NCBI GenBank assembly: GCA_963666705.2
Contig: CAXXKO010000026.1
Coordinates: forward strand, 386,125-450,124
Reading direction: 5' to 3'
Origin: G963666705 sp963666705
GTDB taxonomy: Bacteria; Pseudomonadota; Alphaproteobacteria; CADEGL01
Length of the DNA: 64,000 nucleotides
In this document: piece after piece, positions 8,490-15,215 of the stretch
Position numbering within the stretch: position 1 is the first letter of the stretch
Layout: every line of letters begins with the position of its first letter
The notes under the pieces: generated by a model
Told to the model about the DNA's origin: nothing
Seen by the model: only the letters and a program-made list of their open reading frames with translations
Databases searched by the model: none
Program-made: the position numbers and the translations under genes

Positions 8490-9274
8490 TGACGCGGCGC
8501 CTGTCCGCCGCCCTCGGGGCGGCCATCCTGGGGCTGGGCCTGGCGCTGGCCGGGCCGGCCTCCGATCTTCGCGCGTCCGAGGGCGCGGAGCTGCCCAGCC
8601 TCTCGTGGAGCTTTGGCGGCGTGTTCGGCACCTTCGACCGGGCGGCCCTGCAGCGCGGCTTCCAGATCTACGAGGAAGTCTGCGCGACCTGTCACGGCTT
8701 GAAGCTGCTGTATTACCGCAACCTGCGGGACATCGGGCTCGACAAGGACCAGGTGAAGGCGCTGGCGGCGGAGTACGAGGTCATCGACGGCCCCGATGAT
8801 ACGGGCGAGATGTACGAGCGCCCGGGCATCCCTTCCGACCGGATCGTCGAGCCGTACCCGAACGACGCCGCGGCGAGGGACGCGAATGGCGGCGCTCTGC
8901 CGCCCGACCTCTCGCTCATGGTCAAGGCGCGCGAGGGCGGTGCCGACTTCGTCTACGCGTTCCTGACCGGGTATGAGGAGGAGCCGCCCGAGGACGCCGA
9001 GGAGATGATGGAGGGGCTCTATTACAACCACTACTTCCCCGGTAACCAGACCGCCATGCCGCCGCCCCTCTACGACGAGGCGGTCGAGTACGAGGACGGC
9101 ACCGAGGCAACGACCGAGCAGCTGGCCAAGGACATCTCCACCTTCCTCGCCTGGGCGGCGGAGCCCGAGCTCGAGGAGCGCAAGCGCCTCGGCATCAAGG
9201 TGATCCTGTTCCTGCTGGTGCTCACGGGCCTCCTCTACGCCGTCAAGCGCAAGGTGTGGGCGGGCCTGCACTGA
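8489..9274 (+). CDS. petC: Cytochrome c1 subunit of the bc1 complex
   Basis: Cytochrome c1 takes electrons from the Rieske protein and gives them to soluble cytochrome c. The 261-residue precursor has a signal peptide (about 1-29), a single heme site CATCH (C65, C68, H69), the axial methionine in the NQTAMPPPL motif, and one C-terminal transmembrane helix (about 236-252) with a basic anchor. An acidic segment (EEEPPEDAEEMMEG) between heme and axial ligand is typical for docking of basic cytochrome c. The start overlaps the petB stop. Heme attachment will need a cytochrome c maturation system, which is not in this window. Confidence 0.96.
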   Translation: MTRRLSAALGAAILGLGLALAGPASDLRASEGAELPSLSWSFGGVFGTFDRAALQRGFQIYEEVCATCHGLKLLYYRNLRDIGLDKDQVKALAAEYEVIDGPDDTGEMYERPGIPSDRIVEPYPNDAAARDANGGALPPDLSLMVKAREGGADFVYAFLTGYEEEPPEDAEEMMEGLYYNHYFPGNQTAMPPPLYDEAVEYEDGTEATTEQLAKDISTFLAWAAEPELEERKRLGIKVILFLLVLTGLLYAVKRKVWAGLH

Positions 9275-9334
9275 GGCCGCGGCCGGCCCCGCCCGGGCAG
9301 GCGGCGCTGTCCCGCCATCCGAAGGGGGTGAAGC

Positions 9335-10222
9335 GTGGCTGATCCGGTTCCACCCCGCGTGATCGGCATCGTCGGTGGCAGCGGCATCTACGATATCGAC
9401 GGGCTCACCGAGACGCGCTGGGAGAAGGTGTCCTCACCCTTCGGCGAGCCGTCCGACGCGTTGCTGTTCGGGCGCCTCGGCGACATCCAGCTCGTCTTCC
9501 TGCCGCGCCACGGCCGCGGCCACCGCATCTCGCCGAGCGAGATCAACTACCGCGCCAATATCGACGCCCTGAAACGCGCCGGCGTCACGGACGTGCTCTC
9601 TTTGGGCGCCGTCGGGTCCCTGCGCGAGGCGCTCTCTCCCGGCACCTTCGTCATCGTGGACCAGTTCATCGACCGCACCTTCGCGCGGGCCAAGAGTTTC
9701 TTCGGCACCGGCCTGGTGGCCCATGTCTCCATGGCCCACCCGGTCTGCGCGCGCCTGCGCGGGCAGCTCGAGGGCGGGGCGGCGGCGCTCGGCATCCCCG
9801 TCCATACGGGCGGCACCTATCTCGCCATGGAGGGCCCGCAGTTCTCGAGCCTCGCCGAGTCGGAGCTTTACCGAAGCTGGGGCTGCCACGTGATCGGCAT
9901 GACCGGCATGCCCGAGGCCAAGCTCGCGCGCGAGGCCGAGCTCTGCTACGCCACCGTCGCCATGGTGACGGACTACGACTGCTGGCATCCCGATCACGAC
10001 AACGTCACCGTGGATGCCATCATCGGCGTGCTCCTCGGCAACGCGGACAGGGCGCGGTCGCTGGTCAAGACGGTGGCCCCCGGCCTCGCCGCCCATGCCG
10101 GCCCATGCCCCCACGGTTGCCAGACAGCTCTCGACAACGCCATCATCACCGCGCCCGAGGTGCGCGACCCCGCGCTGGTGGCGAGGCTCGACGCGGTGGC
10201 CGGCCGCACGCTCGGCGGCTAG
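9335..10222 (+). CDS. mtaP: S-methyl-5'-thioadenosine phosphorylase
   Basis: The enzyme cleaves 5'-methylthioadenosine with phosphate to adenine and methylthioribose 1-phosphate, the entry to methionine salvage. The 295-residue protein has the phosphorylase glycine loop GIVGGSGIYDIDGL at its N-terminus, the phosphate-binding FLPRHGRGHRISPSEINYRAN segment near residue 55, and the substrate motif AMEGPQFSSLAES with the later IGMTGMPEAKLAREAELCYA block. This pattern is MTAP rather than purine nucleoside phosphorylase. It starts with GTG behind a GGGGG-rich ribosome site, 60 bases after petC. Its TAG stop codon is formed by the CTAG end of the inserted repeat A1, so the true ancestral C-terminus may have differed slightly. 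Confidence 0.94.
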   Translation: MADPVPPRVIGIVGGSGIYDIDGLTETRWEKVSSPFGEPSDALLFGRLGDIQLVFLPRHGRGHRISPSEINYRANIDALKRAGVTDVLSLGAVGSLREALSPGTFVIVDQFIDRTFARAKSFFGTGLVAHVSMAHPVCARLRGQLEGGAAALGIPVHTGGTYLAMEGPQFSSLAESELYRSWGCHVIGMTGMPEAKLAREAELCYATVAMVTDYDCWHPDHDNVTVDAIIGVLLGNADRARSLVKTVAPGLAAHAGPCPHGCQTALDNAIITAPEVRDPALVARLDAVAGRTLGG

Positions 10223-10489
10223 TGTGCTATCCCATAAATACGTAGCCCATAGGACGGCCTTGCGGGTCTCTCGGCTAGGAGGGTGGCGCGCCGTGATGCC
10301 GGGGCATCACAAGCGGCGCGCGACGACGACCGAGGGCCCCGCAAGGCCGCCCGGCGGGTCGCTTTTCCCGCCCTCTGGGGGCGTCACCGCCGCTTGACGA
10401 TGCACTGAGCATCGCCGGCGCGACGCTTCCTGCCCAGAGGACGGGAAAAGCGATCCTATGGGTTACGTATTTATGGGATAGCACACTAG
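10219..10489. repeat. Foldback element A1 (MITE-like), about 271 bp
   Basis: The element is bounded by CTAG on both sides and has terminal inverted repeats of about 36 bp that differ at one position; each begins CTAGTGTGCTATCCCATAAA. Inside is a GC-rich core that also folds back on itself and holds GATGCCGGGGCATC and GGGTCGCTTTTCCCG. It contains no credible gene. The left CTAG supplies the mtaP stop codon. Copies A2 (22358-22627) and A3 (35441-35710) share the core but have different outer repeats. It fills most of the gap 10223-10639. Confidence 0.85.
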
Positions 10490-10530
10490 TATCGGCCTCC
10501 ACGTAATCTGGAGGCTCGGCGCCCGGCCCT

Positions 10531-10588
10531 CATACTTCGATAGGCTCAGCATGAGGGCCTCACCCTGAGCTTGTCGAAGGGTGAGGGT
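10531..10588. repeat. Dispersed palindromic repeat, single unit (family D)
   Basis: This is an inverted pair built on CTTCGATAGGCTCAGCATGA and CCTGAGCTTGTCGAAGG, the same family as the cluster at 2515-2735. It lies directly between element A1 and the aldolase/dehydrogenase gene, whose promoter must therefore be within or beyond it. Confidence 0.75.
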
Positions 10589-10639
10589 CGTGGCGAGGTC
10601 TCTCGAAATTTGGCACGGGACCGTGGCGGACGTTCGAAT

Positions 10640-12694
10640 ATGCGGAACCTGTGGACCGATAGCGAAGCCGAGGCGGCCGTCGCCCGCCATGCCGAAGAGG
10701 GCATCGGGGAGGATCTGGCGCTCAGGGCCTATACGGCACGCCTGCTCGGTGGCGAGCCCGGCCTGGTCCTCCATGGCGGCGGCAATGGCTCGGTCAAGAC
10801 GCGCGCGGCGAACCTCTGGGGCGAGGTGGTGGAGGCCCTTTGCGTCAAGGGCAGCGGCCGGGATATGGCGACGATTTCACCCGATGGCCATCCGGCCCTC
10901 GACCTCGCCGCGTTGCGCCGTGCGGCATCCCTCGATTCCCTCGGCGACGCGGCCATGGTGGCGCTCCTGCGCGCGAGCCTCTTGGACCCGGGTGGGCCGA
11001 GCCCGTCGGTCGAGGCCCTGCTCCACGCCTTCCTGCCCCACAAGTTCGTCGACCATACCCACGCCAACGCGGTCCTCTCCCTCACGAACCAGACCGACGG
11101 CGCCGCACTTGTGGCCGAGGTCATCGGCGACCGGGCGGCGGTGGTGCCCTACGTCATGCCGGGCTTCGGCCTGGCCCAGGCGGCGCGCGCGGCGTACGAG
11201 GCGAGCCCCGCCTGCCACGGCCTCGTCCTCCTCAAGCACGGCATCGTCAGCTTCGGCGACAGCGCGCGCGAGTCCTACACGCGCATGATCGAGCTGGTGA
11301 GCATGGCCGAGGCCAGACTCGAATCGGGCCCGCGCAAGGTGGTCGCGGCCGCGCCTCTGCCGGCGAAACTCGCAACCGTCGCGGCGGTCGGCCCCATCCT
11401 GCGCGGGGCGACGGCGCCCGGCGAAGGGGCCGACGGCGGCCCGCCGCGGCGGTTCGTCCTCGCGCACCGGGGTGGCGCGCGCGTGCTCGACTATGTCGCC
11501 GGCGTGGACCTCGCGCGCTATAGCCAGGCCGGCGTCGCGACACCGGACCACGCCATCCGCACCAAGCCCAAGCCGCTCCTGGTGCCGCCGCCCGAGGCCG
11601 GCAAGCTCGAGGCCTTCGCGGCCGCGGTGCGCGCGGCGGTGGCGGCTTACCAGGACGATTACCTGGCCTATCTCGCGCGCCACGGCGGGCCGAATTCGCC
11701 GGCACCCAATACGCCTGACCCCATACCGCGGGTCGCGCTCGTCCCGGGGCTCGGCCTCTTCGCCCTCGGCGCGTCGGCCGCCGCGGCGCGCGTCACCGCC
11801 GATATCGCCGAGGCCGCTATCGACGTGATCTCGGGCGCCGAGGCGATCGGCACCTTCGAGAGCATCACCGAGGCCGAGACCTTCGCCATCGAGTATTGGC
11901 CGCCCGAGCGGGCGAAGCTTGCCGATGCCGCGTTCGCGCCCCTCGACGGGCGGGTGGCCCTGGTGACCGGGGGGGCGGGCGAAATCGGCGCCGCTATCGC
12001 CGCCGCATTCGCCGAAGCGGGTGCTGAGGTCGTGCTCCTCGACCGCGACGGCGCGGGTGCCGAGCGCATCGCCGGCGCCCTGGGCGGGCTCGGCCTCGCC
12101 TGCGACGTGACCGACCAGGTGGCGGTGCGCGCGGCCTGCGACCGGGCGTGCGCGGCCTATGGCGGCATCGATATCCTGGTTTCCAACGCGGGTGCGGCCT
12201 GGCAGGGCCGCATCGGCGAGGTATCGGACGCGGTCCTGCGCGAGAGCTTCGAGCTCAACTTCTTCGCCCATCAGGCCATGGCTCGGGAGGCGGTCCGCGT
12301 CATGCGCGCCCAGGGCGGGGGCGGGGTGCTGCTGTTCAACGCGTCCAAGCAGGCGCTCAACCCCGGCCCCGACTTCGGCCCCTATGGCCTGCCCAAGGCG
12401 GCCACCCTCGCACTCATGCGCCAGTACGCCATCGACTACGGCCGCGACGGCATCCGGTCGAACGCGGTCAACGCCGACCGTATCCGCGGCGGCCTTCTGA
12501 CCGGCGAGATGATCGCGGCGCGCGCCGGCGCCCGGGGGGTGAGCGAGGCGGAATACCTGGCTGGCAACCTCCTGGGCCGGGAAGTCCGTGCCGAGGACGT
12601 GGCGCGTGCCTTCCTCTCCCTGGCCCTGGCGCCGGCGACGACGGGCGCCGTCCTTACGGTCGATGGTGGTAACATCGCCGCGGCGCCGCGTTGA
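10640..12694 (+). CDS. Bifunctional class II aldolase/short-chain dehydrogenase
   Basis: The 684-residue protein is a fusion. The N-terminal half (about residues 20-240) is a class II aldolase/adducin domain with the zinc-binding histidines in FVDHTHANAV and LLKHGIVSFG. The C-terminal part (from about 435) is a classical SDR with the nucleotide motif VTGGAGEIGAAI, the SNAGAAW motif and the YGLPK catalytic Tyr/Lys. This order and length match the RhaD/RhaE-type rhamnulose-1-phosphate aldolase/lactaldehyde dehydrogenase family, but no other rhamnose genes are near, so the substrate may be another sugar or sugar acid. I chose the ATG at 10640 because the conserved domain starts just after it; there is no strong Shine-Dalgarno. 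The following gene starts right after the stop. Confidence 0.85.
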   Translation: MRNLWTDSEAEAAVARHAEEGIGEDLALRAYTARLLGGEPGLVLHGGGNGSVKTRAANLWGEVVEALCVKGSGRDMATISPDGHPALDLAALRRAASLDSLGDAAMVALLRASLLDPGGPSPSVEALLHAFLPHKFVDHTHANAVLSLTNQTDGAALVAEVIGDRAAVVPYVMPGFGLAQAARAAYEASPACHGLVLLKHGIVSFGDSARESYTRMIELVSMAEARLESGPRKVVAAAPLPAKLATVAAVGPILRGATAPGEGADGGPPRRFVLAHRGGARVLDYVAGVDLARYSQAGVATPDHAIRTKPKPLLVPPPEAGKLEAFAAAVRAAVAAYQDDYLAYLARHGGPNSPAPNTPDPIPRVALVPGLGLFALGASAAAARVTADIAEAAIDVISGAEAIGTFESITEAETFAIEYWPPERAKLADAAFAPLDGRVALVTGGAGEIGAAIAAAFAEAGAEVVLLDRDGAGAERIAGALGGLGLACDVTDQVAVRAACDRACAAYGGIDILVSNAGAAWQGRIGEVSDAVLRESFELNFFAHQAMAREAVRVMRAQGGGGVLLFNASKQALNPGPDFGPYGLPKAATLALMRQYAIDYGRDGIRSNAVNADRIRGGLLTGEMIAARAGARGVSEAEYLAGNLLGREVRAEDVARAFLSLALAPATTGAVLTVDGGNIAAAPR

Positions 12695-12736
12695 GTGGCG
12701 CAAACCGGCGCGCCGTGCAGCGTGTGGAGGGCGGCC

Positions 12737-13618
12737 ATGGCGAGGGGCATCACCGGGATCGACCACACCCTCATCGGCGTGCGCGGCCTCGAGGCCGCGC
12801 GCGCGCGTTACGCGGCGCTCGGCTTCACCCTCTGCCCGCGCGGCAGCCATATCGGTTGGGGGACGGCCAACTACTGCATCATGTTCGCCCAGGATTACGT
12901 GGAGCTCCTCGGCATCGTCGATCCCGCCCAGTTCTCCAACAATCTCGATGCGTTCCTCGCGCGGCGCGAGGGGCTGATGGGCCTGGCCTGGTCCACCGAC
13001 GACGGCGCGGCCGCACGGGCGGCGCTGATCGGGGCCGGTATCGCGGCCGACGAGCCCAAGGGCCTCGTCCGCCGGCTGGAGCTGCCCGAGGGCACGGTCC
13101 TGCCCGAGTTCAAGCTCGTCCATCTGCCGCCCGAGGCCACGCCCGGCCTCCCGAGCTTCATCTGCCAACACCTGACGCCCGAGCTGATGCGCCGCCCCCA
13201 ATGGCTCGACCATGCGAACGGCGCCCTCGGGCTCGAGAGCGTGACGGTTGTGGTGGCCGATCCCGAGACGGCGGCGCGGGGCTACGAGGCGTTTCTCGGC
13301 GCCGGGGCCGTGACCCGGACGGACCGGGTGGTGGCGGTGCGCGTGGGCCGGCACGTCGTCATGTTCGCGAGCGAGGACGAACTGGAGCAAATACACCCCG
13401 GCATCGACATCGGCGAGAATGCGGAGCTGCCCTATGCGGCCGTCATGACGCTTGCCGTGCGCGACCTGGCGACGACCGGCGCCTTCCTCGCCGGCCGGGG
13501 CATCCCCCATGGCCGCGTCGGCGACGCGCTGATCCGCCTCGCCCCCGAGGAGACCTGCGGTGTGTGGCTGGAGCTCACCGCCGCGGGGCGATCCCGGGCC
13601 ACAATCAAATTTGCGTGA
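12737..13618 (+). CDS. Glyoxalase-like (VOC superfamily) protein
   Basis: The 293-residue protein resembles the glyoxalase-like family (PF13468 type). It begins GITGIDHTLIGVRGLEAARARY, with the metal-ligand-like His in IDHTLIGV, contains WGTANYCIMFAQDYVELLG, and repeats the beta-alpha-beta-beta-beta plan in its second half from LESVTVVVADPE. The ATG at 12737 has GGAGG six bases upstream and was preferred to a GTG that directly follows the previous stop. Close spacing behind the aldolase/dehydrogenase suggests co-transcription and a role with a small keto or aldehyde compound. The exact activity, isomerase, dioxygenase or epimerase, is not visible. Confidence 0.8.
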   Translation: MARGITGIDHTLIGVRGLEAARARYAALGFTLCPRGSHIGWGTANYCIMFAQDYVELLGIVDPAQFSNNLDAFLARREGLMGLAWSTDDGAAARAALIGAGIAADEPKGLVRRLELPEGTVLPEFKLVHLPPEATPGLPSFICQHLTPELMRRPQWLDHANGALGLESVTVVVADPETAARGYEAFLGAGAVTRTDRVVAVRVGRHVVMFASEDELEQIHPGIDIGENAELPYAAVMTLAVRDLATTGAFLAGRGIPHGRVGDALIRLAPEETCGVWLELTAAGRSRATIKFA

Positions 13619-13661
13619 TATATGGCCCATTCGCCAGTTCGCGGCGCATATGAGGCTTACA

Positions 13662-13740
13662 CTGGACGGCGATGAGCCCGACTCGTCACCGTCCGGCAAG
13701 TGCCGGGTGGGCTCCCGAGTTCATGCGAGTGAGGGAACAT
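13662..13740. repeat. Structured repeat C1: 15-bp-stem hairpin plus conserved tail
   Basis: Bases 13662-13676 pair with 13682-13696 across a five-base loop, 14 of 15 positions pairing with one internal C-A mismatch. A tail with CCCGAG, ATGCGAG and GAGGGAACAT follows. The same arrangement with different stem bases is found at 44593-44710 (C2). It lies 117 bases before the start of the lipoprotein gene and could be part of its leader. No known RNA family could be assigned. Confidence 0.65.
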
Positions 13741-13812
13741 CCGATCGGTCTCCCTCGAGGCCGATCGGTCGTGTGGACCGAGGCCGGGCATGGATGCGAT
13801 ATGGAGGCGCCT

Positions 13813-14082
13813 ATGGGGAAGATGATCGTTATGGCCGGGCTCGTCGGCCTGCTCGCCGCCTGTGCCGGCCCAGTTGAGCCTCAGCTCTCGTTCGATGCGG
13901 GCTACCGCGTCGGTTGCCGGGCGGGCGAGATGCATGCCGGTCGGCCGATTCCCGAGCCGCTGCTCGACGAGATGAAGTACCAGAGTAATGCCGCCTACGC
14001 GGATGGGTGCGATACGGCGGTCGACGCCTGTTATGCGCAAGCGCGGCGCGTCCAGCCGAACTGGGGCGGCAACGGCAGCTAG
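13813..14082 (+). CDS. Small predicted lipoprotein
   Basis: The 89-residue protein starts MGKMIVMAGLVGLLAACAG, a lipoprotein signal with a lipobox ending LAAC at residue 17, so it should be lipid-anchored in the envelope. The mature part is short and cysteine-containing (YRVGCRAGEMHAG, DGCDTAVDACYAQA), ending NWGGNGS. The ATG at 13813 was chosen because GGAGG lies five bases before it and the signal peptide begins there; an upstream in-frame ATG at 13801 overlaps that site. The TAG stop is part of the CTAG end of repeat B1. I do not recognise the family. Confidence 0.75.
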   Translation: MGKMIVMAGLVGLLAACAGPVEPQLSFDAGYRVGCRAGEMHAGRPIPEPLLDEMKYQSNAAYADGCDTAVDACYAQARRVQPNWGGNGS

Positions 14083-14304
14083 AGCGGTTCCGCTTTGATC
14101 GGACCCACTCTAGTGGTTCGATTCCGACGCTTCGAACCCTCTCCCCAAGGGGAGAGGGGGACTCTTTTGTCGCGTTCGCTCCACTAGCGCTCTATTTCGC
14201 TCGCGGCAGCGGACTAAGAGGTCCGCGCCTGCGCGGGCGCGCCGGACGACCGGCGGGCCGCCTTGCGGTCTGGAGCGTTTCCACCTCGACTGGAATCGCT
14301 TCAG
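14079..14304. repeat. Palindromic repeat B1 with a nested 74-bp insert
   Basis: The outer sequence begins CTAGAGCGGTTCCGCTTTGA and matches, in inverse orientation, the complete copy B2 at 30799-30950. A 74-bp piece (14114-14187), flanked by CTAG and carrying short CTAGTGG/CCACTAG ends, interrupts it. The right end (GTTTCC..GGAATCGCT) has lost its CTAG. The left CTAG provides the stop of the lipoprotein gene. This explains most of the gene-free stretch 14083-14406. Confidence 0.75.
14137..14158 (+). terminator. Perfect 10-bp hairpin, possible terminator
   Basis: CCCTCTCCCC pairs with GGGGAGAGGG across a two-base AA loop, followed after a few bases by TTTT. It could end transcription of the lipoprotein gene, but it sits in a mobile insert and such hairpins are also common dispersed repeats. 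Confidence 0.45.
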
Positions 14305-14406
14305 GAGCGGGCGCGCGGGCGATGCGGCGCATCGGCGAGCGTTCGCGATGACGTCCGGGGAGCCGGAGAGGCGGTCTCAATGGGTTCCTATCACCGCGAC
14401 TTGGTA

Positions 14407-14871
14407 TCAGTCGCCGGGTAGCATCTCCGCGAGGCGGCAATCCGCCTCGGCGCGCGCCTCGGCCGTCATGCCGCGCGCGATCTCGGCTTGGCGCTTCTTC
14501 GCCCACACTCGGCCCTGGCCGGCGGCGAGGCCGAGCCAGACGTGGGCTTCGACCGAATCGCGCGGCACGCCCAGTCCCCGGCTATAGAGGTCGCCCAAGT
14601 TGAGCTGCGCCATGGCGTGGCCTTGCGCCGCCGCCAGGCGGTACCACTCGGCGGCCCGGGCCGGGTCGAGGGGGACGCCCGTGCCCACGAGATAGAGGCC
14701 GCCGAGGGTCGCCTGCGCCTCGGCGTCGCCCGCCTCGGCCAGGCGGCGCCGTTCGGTGACGGCCACTCGATAGTCGCCCGCGTCGAAGGCGCGCGCCGCG
14801 TCCTTGAAATCGGCGGCGGCCGGCGCGCTCAGCACCATGGCCGCGAACGCGAACGCGATTCCTCGTCTCAT
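14407..14871 (-). CDS. Sel1-like repeat protein, secreted
   Basis: The 154-residue protein has a signal peptide (about 1-20, ending APAAA) and two or three Sel1/TPR-like repeats, visible as AEAGDAEAQATLGGLYLVGTG and the following AAAQGHAMAQLNLGDLYSRG. Sel1 proteins are alpha-solenoid scaffolds for protein contacts, here in the periplasm. I chose the second ATG (14871) because GGTGG lies eight bases before it; the ATG four codons upstream has no usable site. The gene stands alone, with two GTGACGGCCGTCAC palindromes in the region upstream that could serve as operators. Partner and role are unknown. Confidence 0.8.
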   Translation of the reverse strand: MRRGIAFAFAAMVLSAPAAADFKDAARAFDAGDYRVAVTERRRLAEAGDAEAQATLGGLYLVGTGVPLDPARAAEWYRLAAAQGHAMAQLNLGDLYSRGLGVPRDSVEAHVWLGLAAGQGRVWAKKRQAEIARGMTAEARAEADCRLAEMLPGD

Positions 14872-14924
14872 TTCCCCATCCACCGGTCACGGGCTGGCTC
14901 CGGCGCCAACGCACCCAAGAAAAT

Positions 14925-14955
14925 GGGGCGGATCGGTGAAAAACCAATCCGCCCC
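14925..14955 (-). terminator. Hairpin with T-rich tail on the minus strand
   Basis: GGGGCGGAT (14925-14933) pairs with ATCCGCCCC (14947-14955). Read on the minus strand it is followed by ATTTTCTT. It may be a second stop for transcription coming from the acyl-CoA dehydrogenase gene, or an attenuator before the Sel1 gene. Confidence 0.45.
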
Positions 14956-15018
14956 GAGTTGTGGGTAGCAGTAGGTGTGGAGGGAGATGTGACTATGCCC
15001 CGGTCCCGGCCAGGGGAA

Positions 15019-15034
15019 AGTGACGGCCGTCACA
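15019..15034. promoter_or_regulatory. Palindrome AGTGACGGCCGTCACA, CRP-like
   Basis: A perfect 14-bp palindrome GTGACGGCCGTCAC with one more outer A. It fits the TGTGA-N6-TCACA pattern of CRP/FNR-family sites with one mismatch. It lies about 150 bases upstream of the Sel1 gene start. Confidence 0.4.
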
Positions 15035-15065
15035 GGGCGTGAAATTTATGTCCCCGCCGAATCGC

Positions 15066-15106
15066 CAAAAAAAGCGGGGGCGGAGCCTTGGGATGGCCCC
15101 GCCCCC
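15066..15106 (-). terminator. Rho-independent terminator of the acyl-CoA dehydrogenase gene
   Basis: On the minus strand, GGGGGCGGGGCC (15106-15095) pairs with GGCTCCGCCCCC (15087-15076), one mismatch, with a 7-base loop and then GC and seven consecutive T. This is a textbook intrinsic terminator, 110 bases past the dehydrogenase stop. Confidence 0.75.
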
Positions 15107-15163
15107 GTGAGGGGGGTTTGCTGTGGAGGGACTGTCATTCTGACGCCCCGCCGGCAATGGCAA

Positions 15164-15179
15164 TGTGACGGCCGTCACA
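15164..15179. promoter_or_regulatory. Palindrome TGTGACGGCCGTCACA, perfect CRP-type half sites
   Basis: TGTGA and TCACA are separated by six bases, an exact match to the CRP consensus, and the 14-bp core is identical to the site 145 bases away at 15019. It lies between the dehydrogenase stop and its terminator, so it might regulate the Sel1 gene from a distance or be a paired repeat. Confidence 0.4.
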
Positions 15180-15215
15180 GGCGCGCATCTTTTTTTCGCG
15201 GGAAACGGAACCGCT

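Noticed and set aside
10877..13699. A 940-codon minus-strand frame
   Set aside because: It lies antisense to the aldolase/dehydrogenase and glyoxalase-like genes and shows no domain; it is a high-GC shadow.
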